Positions 52,199-60,200 of a stretch of DNA of 64,000 nucleotides are shown here, piece by piece (position 1 is the first letter of the stretch; each line of letters begins with the position of its first letter). The stretch is from positions 186,001-250,000 of the forward strand of contig BMTG01000006.1 of the NCBI GenBank assembly GCA_014649555.1. The letters run 5' to 3'. Source of the stretch: Streptomyces globisporus. Its GTDB lineage: Bacteria; Actinomycetota; Actinomycetes; Streptomycetales; Streptomycetaceae. The notes under the pieces are model-generated. The model was not told where the DNA came from. It saw only the letters and a list, made by a program, of their open reading frames with translations, and searched no databases. The translations under genes and the position numbers were made by a program.

Positions 52199-52231
52199 GG
52201 GCCGACGATGGTCGCCTGCGGGGAATGGTTT

Positions 52232-52299
52232 GACCGCCGACCGCCGACCGCCGACCGCCGACCGCCGACCGCCGACCGCCGACCGCCGACCGCCGACCG
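52232..52299. repeat. heptanucleotide tandem repeat (GACCGCC), 9.7 copies
   Basis: Nine perfect GACCGCC units run from 52232 to 52294, with a tenth partial unit to 52299. It lies between the converging stops at 52198 and 52327. The unit is not a multiple of three and is likely prone to copy-number change. Confidence 0.97.
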
Positions 52300-52326
52300 G
52301 TGACCCGGACGGGTCGCGCCGCCCGC

Positions 52327-53952
52327 TCAGTCCCGGCCGGCCCCCGCCGCCACCGCCTTCGCCCACCGGTAGTCCGCCTTGCCGCTCGGCGAGCGCTGGA
52401 TCCGGTCGGCGAGCACCAGCACGCGGGGGATCTTGTACCCGGCCAGCCGGGTCCGGCAGTGGGCCTGCACCGCGTCCAGGGTCAACGCGTCGGCTCCCTC
52501 GCGCATTTGGATCACGGCGGCGACCCGGTTGCCCCAGCGCTCGTCGGGGACGCCCGCGACGAGCGCGTCGTACACATCCGCATGGGACTTGAGCGCCTGC
52601 TCGACCTCCTCCGGATACACCTTCTCCCCACCGGTGTTGATGCACTGCGAGCCCCGCCCGAGCACCGTGACGATGCCGTCCGCGTCCACGGTCGCCATGT
52701 CGCCCAGCAGCACCCAGCGCTCATCGCCCCGGTGGAAGAAGGTCTCGGCGGTCTTGGCCGGGTCGTTGTAGTAGCCGAGCGGGACATGTCCGCGCTGGGC
52801 GATGCGGCCCGGTTCGCCGGGGGCCACCGGCTCGTAGGTCACCGGATCCACGACCGCCGTACGGGCGTTGACCTGGACCCGGAATCCCTTCTCGGGGCCC
52901 GAGTCGGCGGTGGCCGTGCCGTTGAAGCCGGACTCGGAGGAGCCGAAGTTGTTCAGCAGCAGCACCGTCGGCACGAGCGCCTGGAACTCCGCCCGCACCG
53001 AGTCCGACATGATCGCCCCGGAGCTGGAGACGGAGAACAGCGACGAGCAGTCCGTCCCGCGCAGCGACCCCTTCAGACAGTCGATCAGCGGGCGCAGCAT
53101 CGCGTCACCGACCAGCGACACGCTGGTGACCTTCTCCTTCTCGATCGTCCGCAGCACCTCCTCGGGAACGAACTTGCGGTGCACGACAACGCGTTGGCCG
53201 AAGTTGAAGGCGATGAACGCGGTCAGGGTGGAGGTCCCGTGCATCAGCGGCGGGGTCGGGAAGAAGGTGATGCCGTCGCCGCCCGCCGCGACCCGCTCCG
53301 CCAGCTCCCGCGGGGTCTTCACCGGCTCACCGGTCGGTGCTCCGCCGCCCAGGCCCGAGAAGAACAGGTCCTCCTGACGCCACATCACCCCTTTGGGCAT
53401 GCCGGTCGTGCCGCCGGTGTAGATGATGAACTGGTCGTCGGCGGAGCGCCGTGCGAAGCCCCGGTCCGGAGAGCCGGACGCCTCCGCCTCGGCGAAGGGC
53501 ACGGCCGCGGGCCCGGGGCCGGCCGTCGGGGCGGCGGCCCCCACCCGGACCAGATGGCGCAGCCCGGGAGCCTGCGGGGCGGCCGCCGCGACCCGCTCGT
53601 CGAACTCGCCGTCGAAGACCAGCGCCGCCAGATCCGCGTCCCGGTAGAGGTAGACCAACTCCTCCTCGACGTAACGGTAATTGACGTTCACCGGCACGAT
53701 CCGCGCCTTGAGCGCGCCCAGCACCGTCTGGAGGTACTCCACCCCGTTGTAGAGGTGCAGCCCCAGGTGCTCGCCCGGCCGGATTCCGGCGTCGGTCAGG
53801 TGGTGGGCGACGCGGTTCGCGCCGGCGTCGAGCTCCGCGTAGGTGAGCCGGCGCTCCGCGCCCGTACCGGGATGGTCGACGTACAGGAGCGCCTCACGGT
53901 CGGGCACCGCGTCGACGACCGACTCGAACAGGTCGGCAAGGTTGTACTCCAC
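52327..53952 (-). CDS. acyl-CoA synthetase, FadD19-like
   Basis: A 541-residue AMP-forming ligase. GTG 53952 is fixed by AGGAGG just upstream. The sequence VEYNLADLFESVVDAVPDRE, LYNGVEYLQTVLGALKARIV, NVNYRYVEEELVYLY, IIYTGGTTGMPKGVMWRQED, NNFGSSESGFNG and the ending SPSGKADYRWAK closely follow mycobacterial FadD19/FadD17 as I recall them. FadD19 activates the C26 carboxyl of cholesterol side chains, so a sterol or isoprenoid acid is a likely substrate (inference). It is divergent from a crotonase-DUF35-thiolase operon and shares its promoter region, which carries two palindromes. Confidence 0.9.
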   Translation of the reverse strand: MEYNLADLFESVVDAVPDREALLYVDHPGTGAERRLTYAELDAGANRVAHHLTDAGIRPGEHLGLHLYNGVEYLQTVLGALKARIVPVNVNYRYVEEELVYLYRDADLAALVFDGEFDERVAAAAPQAPGLRHLVRVGAAAPTAGPGPAAVPFAEAEASGSPDRGFARRSADDQFIIYTGGTTGMPKGVMWRQEDLFFSGLGGGAPTGEPVKTPRELAERVAAGGDGITFFPTPPLMHGTSTLTAFIAFNFGQRVVVHRKFVPEEVLRTIEKEKVTSVSLVGDAMLRPLIDCLKGSLRGTDCSSLFSVSSSGAIMSDSVRAEFQALVPTVLLLNNFGSSESGFNGTATADSGPEKGFRVQVNARTAVVDPVTYEPVAPGEPGRIAQRGHVPLGYYNDPAKTAETFFHRGDERWVLLGDMATVDADGIVTVLGRGSQCINTGGEKVYPEEVEQALKSHADVYDALVAGVPDERWGNRVAAVIQMREGADALTLDAVQAHCRTRLAGYKIPRVLVLADRIQRSPSGKADYRWAKAVAAGAGRD

Positions 53953-54038
53953 CGTTCCTCCTGACCCCGGATGACTGGCGACTCGGCCGTCATTAGAGCG
54001 CCGGTCGGCACAAGTGGGAAGGGGTGGCGTCGCACCAA

Positions 54039-54058
54039 TCTGACGAGCTGTCAGAAAA
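54039..54058. promoter_or_regulatory. palindromic operator candidate TCTGAC-N5-GTCAGA
   Basis: TCTGACGAGCTGTCAGAAAA has perfect 6-base arms. It lies in the shared FadD19-like/crotonase promoter region and matches the outer bases and trailing A-run of 34882-34901. Confidence 0.5.
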
Positions 54059-54082
54059 CTATTGAACTGCGTCCCCTCCTCC

Positions 54083-54096
54083 TGCAACCTGTTCCA
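54083..54096. promoter_or_regulatory. KstR-like operator (TNNAACNNGTTNNA)
   Basis: TGCAACCTGTTCCA fits every fixed base of the KstR operator and lies 24 bases before the crotonase start. It also shares the TGCAAC half-site with the box at 23008-23021. Confidence 0.6.
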
Positions 54097-54119
54097 GATC
54101 CGGAGAACAGGAGTCCGTC

Positions 54120-54920
54120 ATGGGCGGTACGGAACACCTCACCGTGCGGCGCGAAGGCGCCACGCTGGTGCTCACCCTGAACAGACCACAGGCCAGGAAC
54201 GCGCTCTCGTTGCCGATGCTCGTCGGCCTGTACGACGGCTGGCTCGCCGCCGACGCGGACGACACGGTCCGCTCGGTCGTCCTCACCGGCGCGGGCGGCG
54301 CGTTCTGCTCCGGCATGGACCTCAAGGCGCTCGCGGGCGACGGAATGGCGGGGGAGGAGTACCGCGAGCGGATGACGGCCGACCCGGACCTGCACTGGAA
54401 GGCGATGCTGCGCCACCACCGTCCCCGCAAACCGGTCATCGCCGCCGTGGAGGGCCCCTGCGTCGCCGGCGGCACCGAGATCCTCCAGGGCACCGACATC
54501 CGCGTCGCCGGAGCCGGAGCCACCTTCGGGCTCTTCGAGGTCCGCCGGGGCCTCTTCCCGATCGGCGGCTCCACCGTCCGGCTGCCCCGCCAGATCCCCC
54601 GCACCCACGCCCTCGAAATGCTCCTCACCGGACGCCCGTACACCGCCGAAGAGGCCGCCTCCATCGGGCTCATCGGCCGGGTCGTGCCCGACGGCACCGC
54701 CCTGGAGGAGGCCCTCGCCGTCGCCGAACAGGTCAACGCCTGCGGGCCGCTCGCCGTCGAGGCCGTGAAGGCATCCGTCTACGAGGGTGCCGAGCTGACC
54801 GAGAGCGAAGCCCTGGCCGCCGAACTCAAGCGCGGCTGGCCCGTGTTCGCCACCGAGGACGCCAAGGAGGGCGCCCGCGCCTTCGCCGAGAAGCGCCCGC
54901 CCGTCTACCGGCGCGCCTGA
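54120..54920 (+). CDS. crotonase/enoyl-CoA hydratase family protein
   Basis: A 266-residue crotonase-fold enzyme acting on an acyl-CoA in beta-oxidation. The oxyanion-hole segments are LTGAGGAFCSGMDLKAL and IAAVEGPCVAGGTEILQGTD. At the second catalytic position, FEVRRGLFPIGGSTVRLPRQ places an acidic residue only early in the motif, so hydratase versus another crotonase reaction is uncertain. AGGAG precedes the ATG. It is the first gene of a four-gene operon with the DUF35 protein and two thiolase-fold proteins. Confidence 0.9.
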   Translation: MGGTEHLTVRREGATLVLTLNRPQARNALSLPMLVGLYDGWLAADADDTVRSVVLTGAGGAFCSGMDLKALAGDGMAGEEYRERMTADPDLHWKAMLRHHRPRKPVIAAVEGPCVAGGTEILQGTDIRVAGAGATFGLFEVRRGLFPIGGSTVRLPRQIPRTHALEMLLTGRPYTAEEAASIGLIGRVVPDGTALEEALAVAEQVNACGPLAVEAVKASVYEGAELTESEALAAELKRGWPVFATEDAKEGARAFAEKRPPVYRRA

Positions 54921-54935
54921 CCCCAGGAGAGAGCC

Positions 54936-55892
54936 ATGCCCGACGTCCTCAGCGCCCCGCTGGTGGTCGAATTCCCCTTCACCCGCTCGCTCGGCCCCGT
55001 CCAGAGCGCCTTCCTCACCGGACTGCGCGAACGCACCGTGCTCGGCGTCCGGGCGGACGACGGCACGGTCCTCGTGCCCCCCGTCGAATACGACCCGGTC
55101 ACCGCGAACGAACTGGGCGACCTCGTCGAGCTCGCCCCCACCGGCACCGTCACCACCTGGGCCTGGAACCCGTCCCCGCGCCGCGACCAGCCGCTCGACA
55201 CCCCCTTCGCCTGGGTCCTCGTCCGGCTCGACGGGGCCGGCACCGCACTCCTGCACGTACTCGACGCACCCGGACCCGAGGCCGTACGCACCGGGATGCG
55301 CGTCCGCATCCGCTGGGCCGCGACCCGCACCGGCGCCATCACCGACATCGCCTGCTTCGAACCGTACGAGAGCGAGCCTGATCAGGCCGAACCAGCCCCG
55401 CACACCGGCGAGTTCGCCGACCCCGTCACCGGCATCGTCGTCCCGGCCCGCCTCGACTACGTCCACACCCCCGGCCGCGCCCAGAGCGCCTACATCAAGG
55501 CCCTGGAGGAACGCCGCACCGTCGGCGAACGCTGCCCGTCCTGCCGCAAGGTCTACGTACCGCCGCGCGGCGCCTGCCCCACCTGCGGGGTCGCCACCGC
55601 CGAACAGGTCGAGGTGGGCCCGCGCGGCACGGTCACCACGTTCTGCATCGTCAACATCAAGGCTGCTCATACGGCGAATCTCGACATCGAAGTCCCGTAC
55701 GTCTACGCCCACATCGCCCTCGACGGCGCCGACCTCGCCCTGCACGGCCGCATCGCCGGAATCCCCTACGACCAGGTGCGCATGGGGCTGCGCGTCGAGC
55801 CCGTCTGGAGTGAGGGCGCCCGCCATGTGGACCACTACCGGCCCACCGGCGAGCCCGACGCCGACTACGACACGTACAAGGAGCTGGTGTAG
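54936..55892 (+). CDS. DUF35 OB-fold protein, tandem duplicated
   Basis: A 318-residue acyl-CoA-binding accessory protein. The C-terminal half (about 165-318) has the zinc ribbon CPSCRKVYVPPRGACPTCG (Cys pairs) and an OB fold GPRGTVTTFCIVNIKAAHTA. The N-terminal half (about 5-145) aligns to the same layout (QSAFLTGLRERTVLGV, then VELAPTGTVTTWAW) but its ribbon has no Cys, so it is a degenerate copy. DUF35 domains bind thiolase-fold Ltp2-type aldolases in steroid side-chain cleavage (ChsH2-Ltp2). The neighbouring thiolase genes make that partnership likely here. Confidence 0.9.
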   Translation: MPDVLSAPLVVEFPFTRSLGPVQSAFLTGLRERTVLGVRADDGTVLVPPVEYDPVTANELGDLVELAPTGTVTTWAWNPSPRRDQPLDTPFAWVLVRLDGAGTALLHVLDAPGPEAVRTGMRVRIRWAATRTGAITDIACFEPYESEPDQAEPAPHTGEFADPVTGIVVPARLDYVHTPGRAQSAYIKALEERRTVGERCPSCRKVYVPPRGACPTCGVATAEQVEVGPRGTVTTFCIVNIKAAHTANLDIEVPYVYAHIALDGADLALHGRIAGIPYDQVRMGLRVEPVWSEGARHVDHYRPTGEPDADYDTYKELV

Positions 55893-56945
55893 ATGCGGGA
55901 CGTGGCCATCGTCGCCTTCGCCCAGAGCGCGCACCGGCGGCGCACCGACGAACTCTCCGAGGTCGACCTGCTGATGCCCGTCCTCCACGAGGTCCTGGGC
56001 GCGACCGGGCTCAAGGCCAACGAGATCGGGTTCACCTGCTCCGGCTCCGCCGACTACCTCGCCGGGCGGGCCTTCTCCTTCACCATGGCGCTCGACGGCG
56101 TCGGAGCCCACCCGCCCATCTCCGAGTCGCACGTCGAGATGGACGGGGCCTGGGCGCTGTACGAAGCCTGGGTCAAGATCCAGACAGGCGAGGCGGACAC
56201 CGCGCTCGTCTACTCCTACGGCAAGTCGTCGCCCGGCCGGGTCCGCGACGTCCTCACCCGCCAGCTCGACCCCTACTACCTCGCCCCGCTCTGGCCCGAC
56301 TCCGTCGCCCTCGCCGCCCTCCAGGCCCAGGCCCTCATCGACGCGGGCGACACCGACGAAGGAGCCCTCGCCGAGATCGGCGCCCGCAACCGCACCGCCG
56401 CCGTCGACAACCCGTACGCCCAGCTCACCGGCGACGTCCCGGCGGGCGACCACCTCGTGCACCCGCTGCGCACCGGCGACTGCCCGCCCATCGGCGACGG
56501 GGCCGCCGCCGTGATCCTCGCCGCCGGGGACGCCGCCCGCGCCCTGTGCGAACGGCCCGCCTGGATCCGGGGCATCGACCACCGCATCGAGGCCCACAGC
56601 CTCGGCGTCCGCGACCTGACCGACAGCCCCTCCGCACGGCTCGCGGCTGAGCGGGCCGGGGCGTTCGACCGGCCCGTCGACACCGCCGAGCTGCACGCCC
56701 CGTTCACCTCCCAGGAAGTCGTCCTGCGCAAGGCGCTCGGGCTCGGCGACGAGGTCCGCGTCAACCCCTCCGGCGGCTCCCTCGCCGCCAACCCGATCAT
56801 GGCCGCCGGACTGATCCGGCTCGGCGAGGCCGCCGCCCGCATCCACCGGGGCGAGTCCGACCGCGCGCTCGCCCACGCCACCTCCGGGCCCTGCCTGCAG
56901 CAGAACCTCGTCGCCGTCCTGGAAGGGGAGAGCGCTCATGCCTAA
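55893..56945 (+). CDS. thiolase-fold protein, Ltp2-type (lipid transfer/retro-aldolase)
   Basis: A 350-residue thiolase-superfamily protein starting directly at the previous stop. It keeps late motifs (VDTAELHAPFTSQEVVLRKA, RVNPSGGSLAANPIMAAGLI) but lacks the nucleophilic Cys: the CxSG position reads VEMDGAWALYEAW. That absence is typical of SCP2-like and Ltp2-type proteins, which cleave C-C bonds by retro-aldol chemistry rather than thiolysis. It overlaps the next gene by 8 bases. Probable partner is the DUF35 protein upstream. Confidence 0.87.
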   Translation: MRDVAIVAFAQSAHRRRTDELSEVDLLMPVLHEVLGATGLKANEIGFTCSGSADYLAGRAFSFTMALDGVGAHPPISESHVEMDGAWALYEAWVKIQTGEADTALVYSYGKSSPGRVRDVLTRQLDPYYLAPLWPDSVALAALQAQALIDAGDTDEGALAEIGARNRTAAVDNPYAQLTGDVPAGDHLVHPLRTGDCPPIGDGAAAVILAAGDAARALCERPAWIRGIDHRIEAHSLGVRDLTDSPSARLAAERAGAFDRPVDTAELHAPFTSQEVVLRKALGLGDEVRVNPSGGSLAANPIMAAGLIRLGEAAARIHRGESDRALAHATSGPCLQQNLVAVLEGESAHA

Positions 56946-58104
56946 GGAGCCCGTCGCCGTCGTCGGCATCGGCCAGACCAAACACGTCGCCGCCCGGCAC
57001 GACGTGTCCATCGCCGGACTGGTCCGCGAAGCGGCGGTCCGCGCCCTGGAGGACGCCGGGCTGAGCTGGGCCGACATCGACGCCGTCGTCATCGGCAAGG
57101 CGCCCGACTTCTTCGAGGGCGTCATGATGCCGGAGCTCTACCTCGCCGACGCTCTCGGCGCCGTCGGCAAGCCCATGCTCCGCGTCCATACGGCGGGCTC
57201 CGTCGGCGGATCGACGGCCCTGGTCGCCGCGAACCTCGTCGCCGCCCGCGTCCACCGCACCGTCCTCACCCTCGCCTTCGAGAAGCAGTCCGAGTCCAAC
57301 GCCATGTGGGGGCTCTCCCTGCCCGTCCCCTTCCAGCAGCCGCTGCTGGCCGGCGCGGGCGGCTTCTTCGCCCCGCACGTGCGCGCGTACATGCGGCGTA
57401 CCGGAGCGCCCGACACGGTCGGCTCGCTCGTCGCGTACAAGGACCGCCGCAACGCCCTGAAGAACCCCTACGCGCACATCCACGACCACGACCTCACCTT
57501 GGAGAAGGTCCAGTCCTCGCCCATGCTCTGGGACCCGGTCCGCTACTCCGAGACCTGCCCCTCCTCCGACGGTGCCTGCGCCATGATCCTCACCGACCGG
57601 GACGGCGCGGCCCGCTCCCCGCACCCGCCCGCCTGGGTCCACGGCGGGGCGATGCGCAGCGAACCGACCCTGTTCGCGGGCAAGGACTTCGTCTCCCCGC
57701 AGGCCGGTAAGGACTGCGCCGCCGACGTCTACCGCCAGGCCCGCATCACCGACCCGCGCCGCGAGATCGACGCCGTCGAGATGTACGTACCGTTCTCCTG
57801 GTACGAACCGATGTGGCTGGAGAACCTCGGCTTCGCCGACGAGGGCGAGGGCTGGAAACTCACCGAGGCGGGTGTCACCGAACTCGACGGCGACCTCCCG
57901 GTCAACCCCTCGGGCGGCGTGCTGTCCACCAACCCCATCGGTGCCTCCGGCATGATCCGCTTCGCCGAGGCGGCCCTCCAGGTCCGGGGGAGAGCCGGGG
58001 AGCACCAGGTCGACGGGGCCGCCAGGGCGCTCGGCCACGCCTATGGCGGCGGGTCCCAGTTCTTCGCCATGTGGCTCGTGGGATCCGAGCCCCCGCCCGG
58101 CTGA
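56938..58104 (+). CDS. thiolase-fold protein, SCP2/Ltp-type
   Basis: A 388-residue thiolase-superfamily protein. It begins VAVVGIGQTKHVAARHDVSI and ends with ALGHAYGGGSQFFAMWLVGS, the C-terminal Gly/His region. The nucleophile position in RVHTAGSVGGSTALVAANLV has no Cys, so like its neighbour it should not act as a thiolase; NPSGGVLSTNPIGASGMIRF is conserved. Two such proteins beside a DUF35 protein suggest a heteromeric retro-aldolase or paralogs with different substrates. It is the last gene of the operon. Confidence 0.87.
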   Translation: MPKEPVAVVGIGQTKHVAARHDVSIAGLVREAAVRALEDAGLSWADIDAVVIGKAPDFFEGVMMPELYLADALGAVGKPMLRVHTAGSVGGSTALVAANLVAARVHRTVLTLAFEKQSESNAMWGLSLPVPFQQPLLAGAGGFFAPHVRAYMRRTGAPDTVGSLVAYKDRRNALKNPYAHIHDHDLTLEKVQSSPMLWDPVRYSETCPSSDGACAMILTDRDGAARSPHPPAWVHGGAMRSEPTLFAGKDFVSPQAGKDCAADVYRQARITDPRREIDAVEMYVPFSWYEPMWLENLGFADEGEGWKLTEAGVTELDGDLPVNPSGGVLSTNPIGASGMIRFAEAALQVRGRAGEHQVDGAARALGHAYGGGSQFFAMWLVGSEPPPG

Positions 58105-58172
58105 GATAACGCGACGGGCCCGGTCCCGCGCGGCCCGGGCCCGGCTCCGCAACGTGAGCCGGGACACGTACC

Positions 58173-58682
58173 ATGGGCTCCATGTCCTTCCTCCGCCGCC
58201 GTAGTGCCGCAACACCCGCGGGCCCGGACTTCGACGTCCTGGCCATGGACCCCGGGGACTGGCCCGGCAACCTCGGCGCCGGTCTGCTCCCCGCCCCCGA
58301 CGGCAGCTGCCAGGGCGTCTTCCTCCGTTACGACCTGTACGGCGGCCGGGGCCCGGCGATGATCATCGGCAACCTGCCGGAAGGCTCGCCCGCCCGCGAG
58401 ACCGAGGAGGGACAGGTCCCCTTCGAGGTGGCCCAACTGCTTCTCGCCCTGGAGAACGACGAGCCGATCGAGGTCGTCAGCTCCGAGGACGTCCCCGTCA
58501 TGCAGGGGGACAATCTGCTGATCGTCCGCCGCGTCAAGCTCTCCGAGAGCCGCATCGCCTGCGTCCAGTTCGACCGCAGCGACGGCGTCCTCGTGACCAT
58601 CGCCAGCTGGGACCGGCCGATCACCGACGACCTCTACACGCTGCTCAAGCCCCTGCCCGCGGAGCTGTTCCAGCAAGGCTGA
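58173..58682 (+). CDS. conserved hypothetical protein
   Basis: A 169-residue soluble acidic protein I cannot place in a named family. It starts FLRRRSAATPAGPDFDVLAM and has GVFLRYDLYGGRGPAMIIGN, EVAQLLLALENDEPIEVVSS and the ending DDLYTLLKPLPAELFQQG. No signal peptide or membrane segment. Good codon usage and a textbook terminator at 58696-58728 mark it as a real gene. ATG 58182 is an alternative start three codons in. Confidence 0.75.
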   Translation: MGSMSFLRRRSAATPAGPDFDVLAMDPGDWPGNLGAGLLPAPDGSCQGVFLRYDLYGGRGPAMIIGNLPEGSPARETEEGQVPFEVAQLLLALENDEPIEVVSSEDVPVMQGDNLLIVRRVKLSESRIACVQFDRSDGVLVTIASWDRPITDDLYTLLKPLPAELFQQG

Positions 58683-58695
58683 AACGTATCTCCCT

Positions 58696-58728
58696 AGGCC
58701 GCCCGCATATGCCGGGCGGCCTTTTTTT
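58696..58728 (+). terminator. classic intrinsic terminator
   Basis: AGGCCGCCCG (58696-58705) pairs with CGGGCGGCCT (58713-58722) around a 7-base loop and is followed by seven T. It lies 14 bases after the stop of the hypothetical gene at 58173-58682. Confidence 0.92.
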
Positions 58729-58787
58729 CATGCCCGGACCGCCCCGGCGGGCCGATTTTCGCCGCCCATGACGTCCGGAAACGCGCG

Positions 58788-58818
58788 TTGACACCGATGG
58801 CGGGGGAGCGGCTACGGT
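58788..58818 (+). promoter_or_regulatory. probable promoter of the MFS gene
   Basis: TTGACA (58788-58793) and TACGGT (58813-58818) fit the vegetative -35 and -10 elements, with a 19-base spacer that is slightly long. Transcription would start at about 58825, at the edge of two operator-like repeats. Confidence 0.55.
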
Positions 58819-58825
58819 GAGAAAA

Positions 58826-58858
58826 TGTAACGACCGTTCAATGTGTAACAGTCGTTCA
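58826..58858. promoter_or_regulatory. tandem TetR-type operators
   Basis: TGTAACGACCGTTCA (58826-58840) and TGTAACAGTCGTTCA (58844-58858) are direct repeats identical at 12 of 15 bases, starting 18 bases apart. AACGACCGTT inside the first is palindromic, and CGTTCA half-sites are common in actinobacterial TetR operators. They lie just downstream of the promoter, so binding would block transcription. The TetR gene at 60201 is the obvious candidate. Confidence 0.6.
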
Positions 58859-58894
58859 GGTTCCTTGCTTCTCCTCGTCCGGAGGTCCGTCCCC

Positions 58895-60136
58895 ATGGCC
58901 AACCCCTACGGCGCACTCTTCAAGGCGCCGGGCTCCGTAGCCTTCTCCGCCGCGGGCTTCGTCGCCCGTATGCCGCTGTCGATGACCGGCATCGGGATCA
59001 TCACGATGCTGTCCCAGATGCGCGGGCAGTACGGCCTGGCAGGGGCCGTCTCCGCCACCTTCACGCTGTCCATGGCCCTCTGCGGCCCCCAGATCTCCCG
59101 TGTCGTCGACCGGCGGGGGCAGAGCAAGGTGCTGCTGCCCGCCGCCGGCCTCAGCGTCATCGCCATGGGCGTGCTGCTCCTCTGCGCCCGCTACGACGCC
59201 CCCGTCTGGACGCTCTTCGTCAGCGCGGTACTGGCCGGGACGATGCCCAACATGGCCGCGATGGTCCGCGCCCGGTGGACCCACGTCTACCGGGGCTCGG
59301 ACCGCCTGCACACCGCGTACTCCCTGGAATCGGTCGTCGACGAACTCACCTTCGTGGTGGGCCCCGCGCTCGCGGTCGCGCTGAGCACCGCACTCTTCCC
59401 GGAGGCCGGTCCCCTGGTCGCGGTGGTGCTGCTCACCCTCGGTGTCCTCATGTTCGTCCCGCAGAAGCGCACCGAACCGCCGGTGCTCCGGCCGGCCGAC
59501 GACGGCGCCCCGAGCGTCTCCGCGCTGCGCGGCGGACCGCTCGTCCTGCTGGCCCTCACCCTCGTCGCGGGCGGCACGATCGTCGGCACCGTCGACGTGG
59601 TGAGCGTCGCCTTCGCCGAGGAGCAGGGATCACCGGCCGGCGCGGGCATCGTCCTGTCCGTCTACGCGATCGGCTCGGCCGGCGCCGGGCTGGTCTTCGG
59701 CGCTCTCCGGCTCACCGTCCCGCTGCCCCGGCTGCTCCTCCTGAGCACGGCCGGCACCGCCCTCACCACGCTTCCCCTGCTGCTCGTCGGGAACATCGCC
59801 ACGCTCTCCGCGGCCGTCTTCTTCTCCGGCCTCTTCTTCGCGCCTACCATGATCGTGGTGATGGGACTGGTGGAGAAGACGGTGCCGCCCGCCGCCCTCA
59901 CTGAAGGGATGACCTGGGCGATCACCGGCCTCAGCGTGGGTGTCGCACTCGGCGCCTCGGTGTCGGGCGGTATGGTCGACCGCTTCGGCCCCTCCGGCGG
60001 CTTCGCCGTGGCCATCGCCGCGGGCGGCGCGACGGTGCTGCTGGCGCTGACCGCCCAGGGTCCGCTCAACCGGAGTCTGCGGGCGCGCGCCGTCGAGAGG
60101 CCCGCCGACGAGGGGCGCGCGAAGTCGGTCCTGTAG
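58895..60136 (+). CDS. MFS transporter
   Basis: A 413-residue inner membrane major facilitator with about 12 helices. The first helices are GSVAFSAAGFVARMPLSMTG and ALCGPQISRVVDRRGQSKVL, the latter with the MFS motif A region (RVVDRRGQ). A central cytoplasmic loop (about 195-215) is rich in charge and Pro. ATG 58895 is fixed by GGAGG at 58881-58885. The adjacent TetR repressor and operators suggest a drug-type exporter; substrate unknown. Confidence 0.92.
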   Translation: MANPYGALFKAPGSVAFSAAGFVARMPLSMTGIGIITMLSQMRGQYGLAGAVSATFTLSMALCGPQISRVVDRRGQSKVLLPAAGLSVIAMGVLLLCARYDAPVWTLFVSAVLAGTMPNMAAMVRARWTHVYRGSDRLHTAYSLESVVDELTFVVGPALAVALSTALFPEAGPLVAVVLLTLGVLMFVPQKRTEPPVLRPADDGAPSVSALRGGPLVLLALTLVAGGTIVGTVDVVSVAFAEEQGSPAGAGIVLSVYAIGSAGAGLVFGALRLTVPLPRLLLLSTAGTALTTLPLLLVGNIATLSAAVFFSGLFFAPTMIVVMGLVEKTVPPAALTEGMTWAITGLSVGVALGASVSGGMVDRFGPSGGFAVAIAAGGATVLLALTAQGPLNRSLRARAVERPADEGRAKSVL

Positions 60137-60200
60137 CCCCCGCCGTAAGGGAACGGAACGCCGCTCCCATCCCGCTCGACCACGACGCCCGGAGGGCACG

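Noticed and set aside
52232-52299. CRISPR-like array
   Set aside because: The units are 7 bases without spacers, so this is a simple tandem repeat.
54051-57125. 1024-codon reverse frame opposite the crotonase-DUF35-thiolase operon
   Set aside because: No domain is recognisable, composition is Gly/Val/Asp-rich as in mirrored GC-rich codons, and four well-supported forward genes occupy the same DNA.
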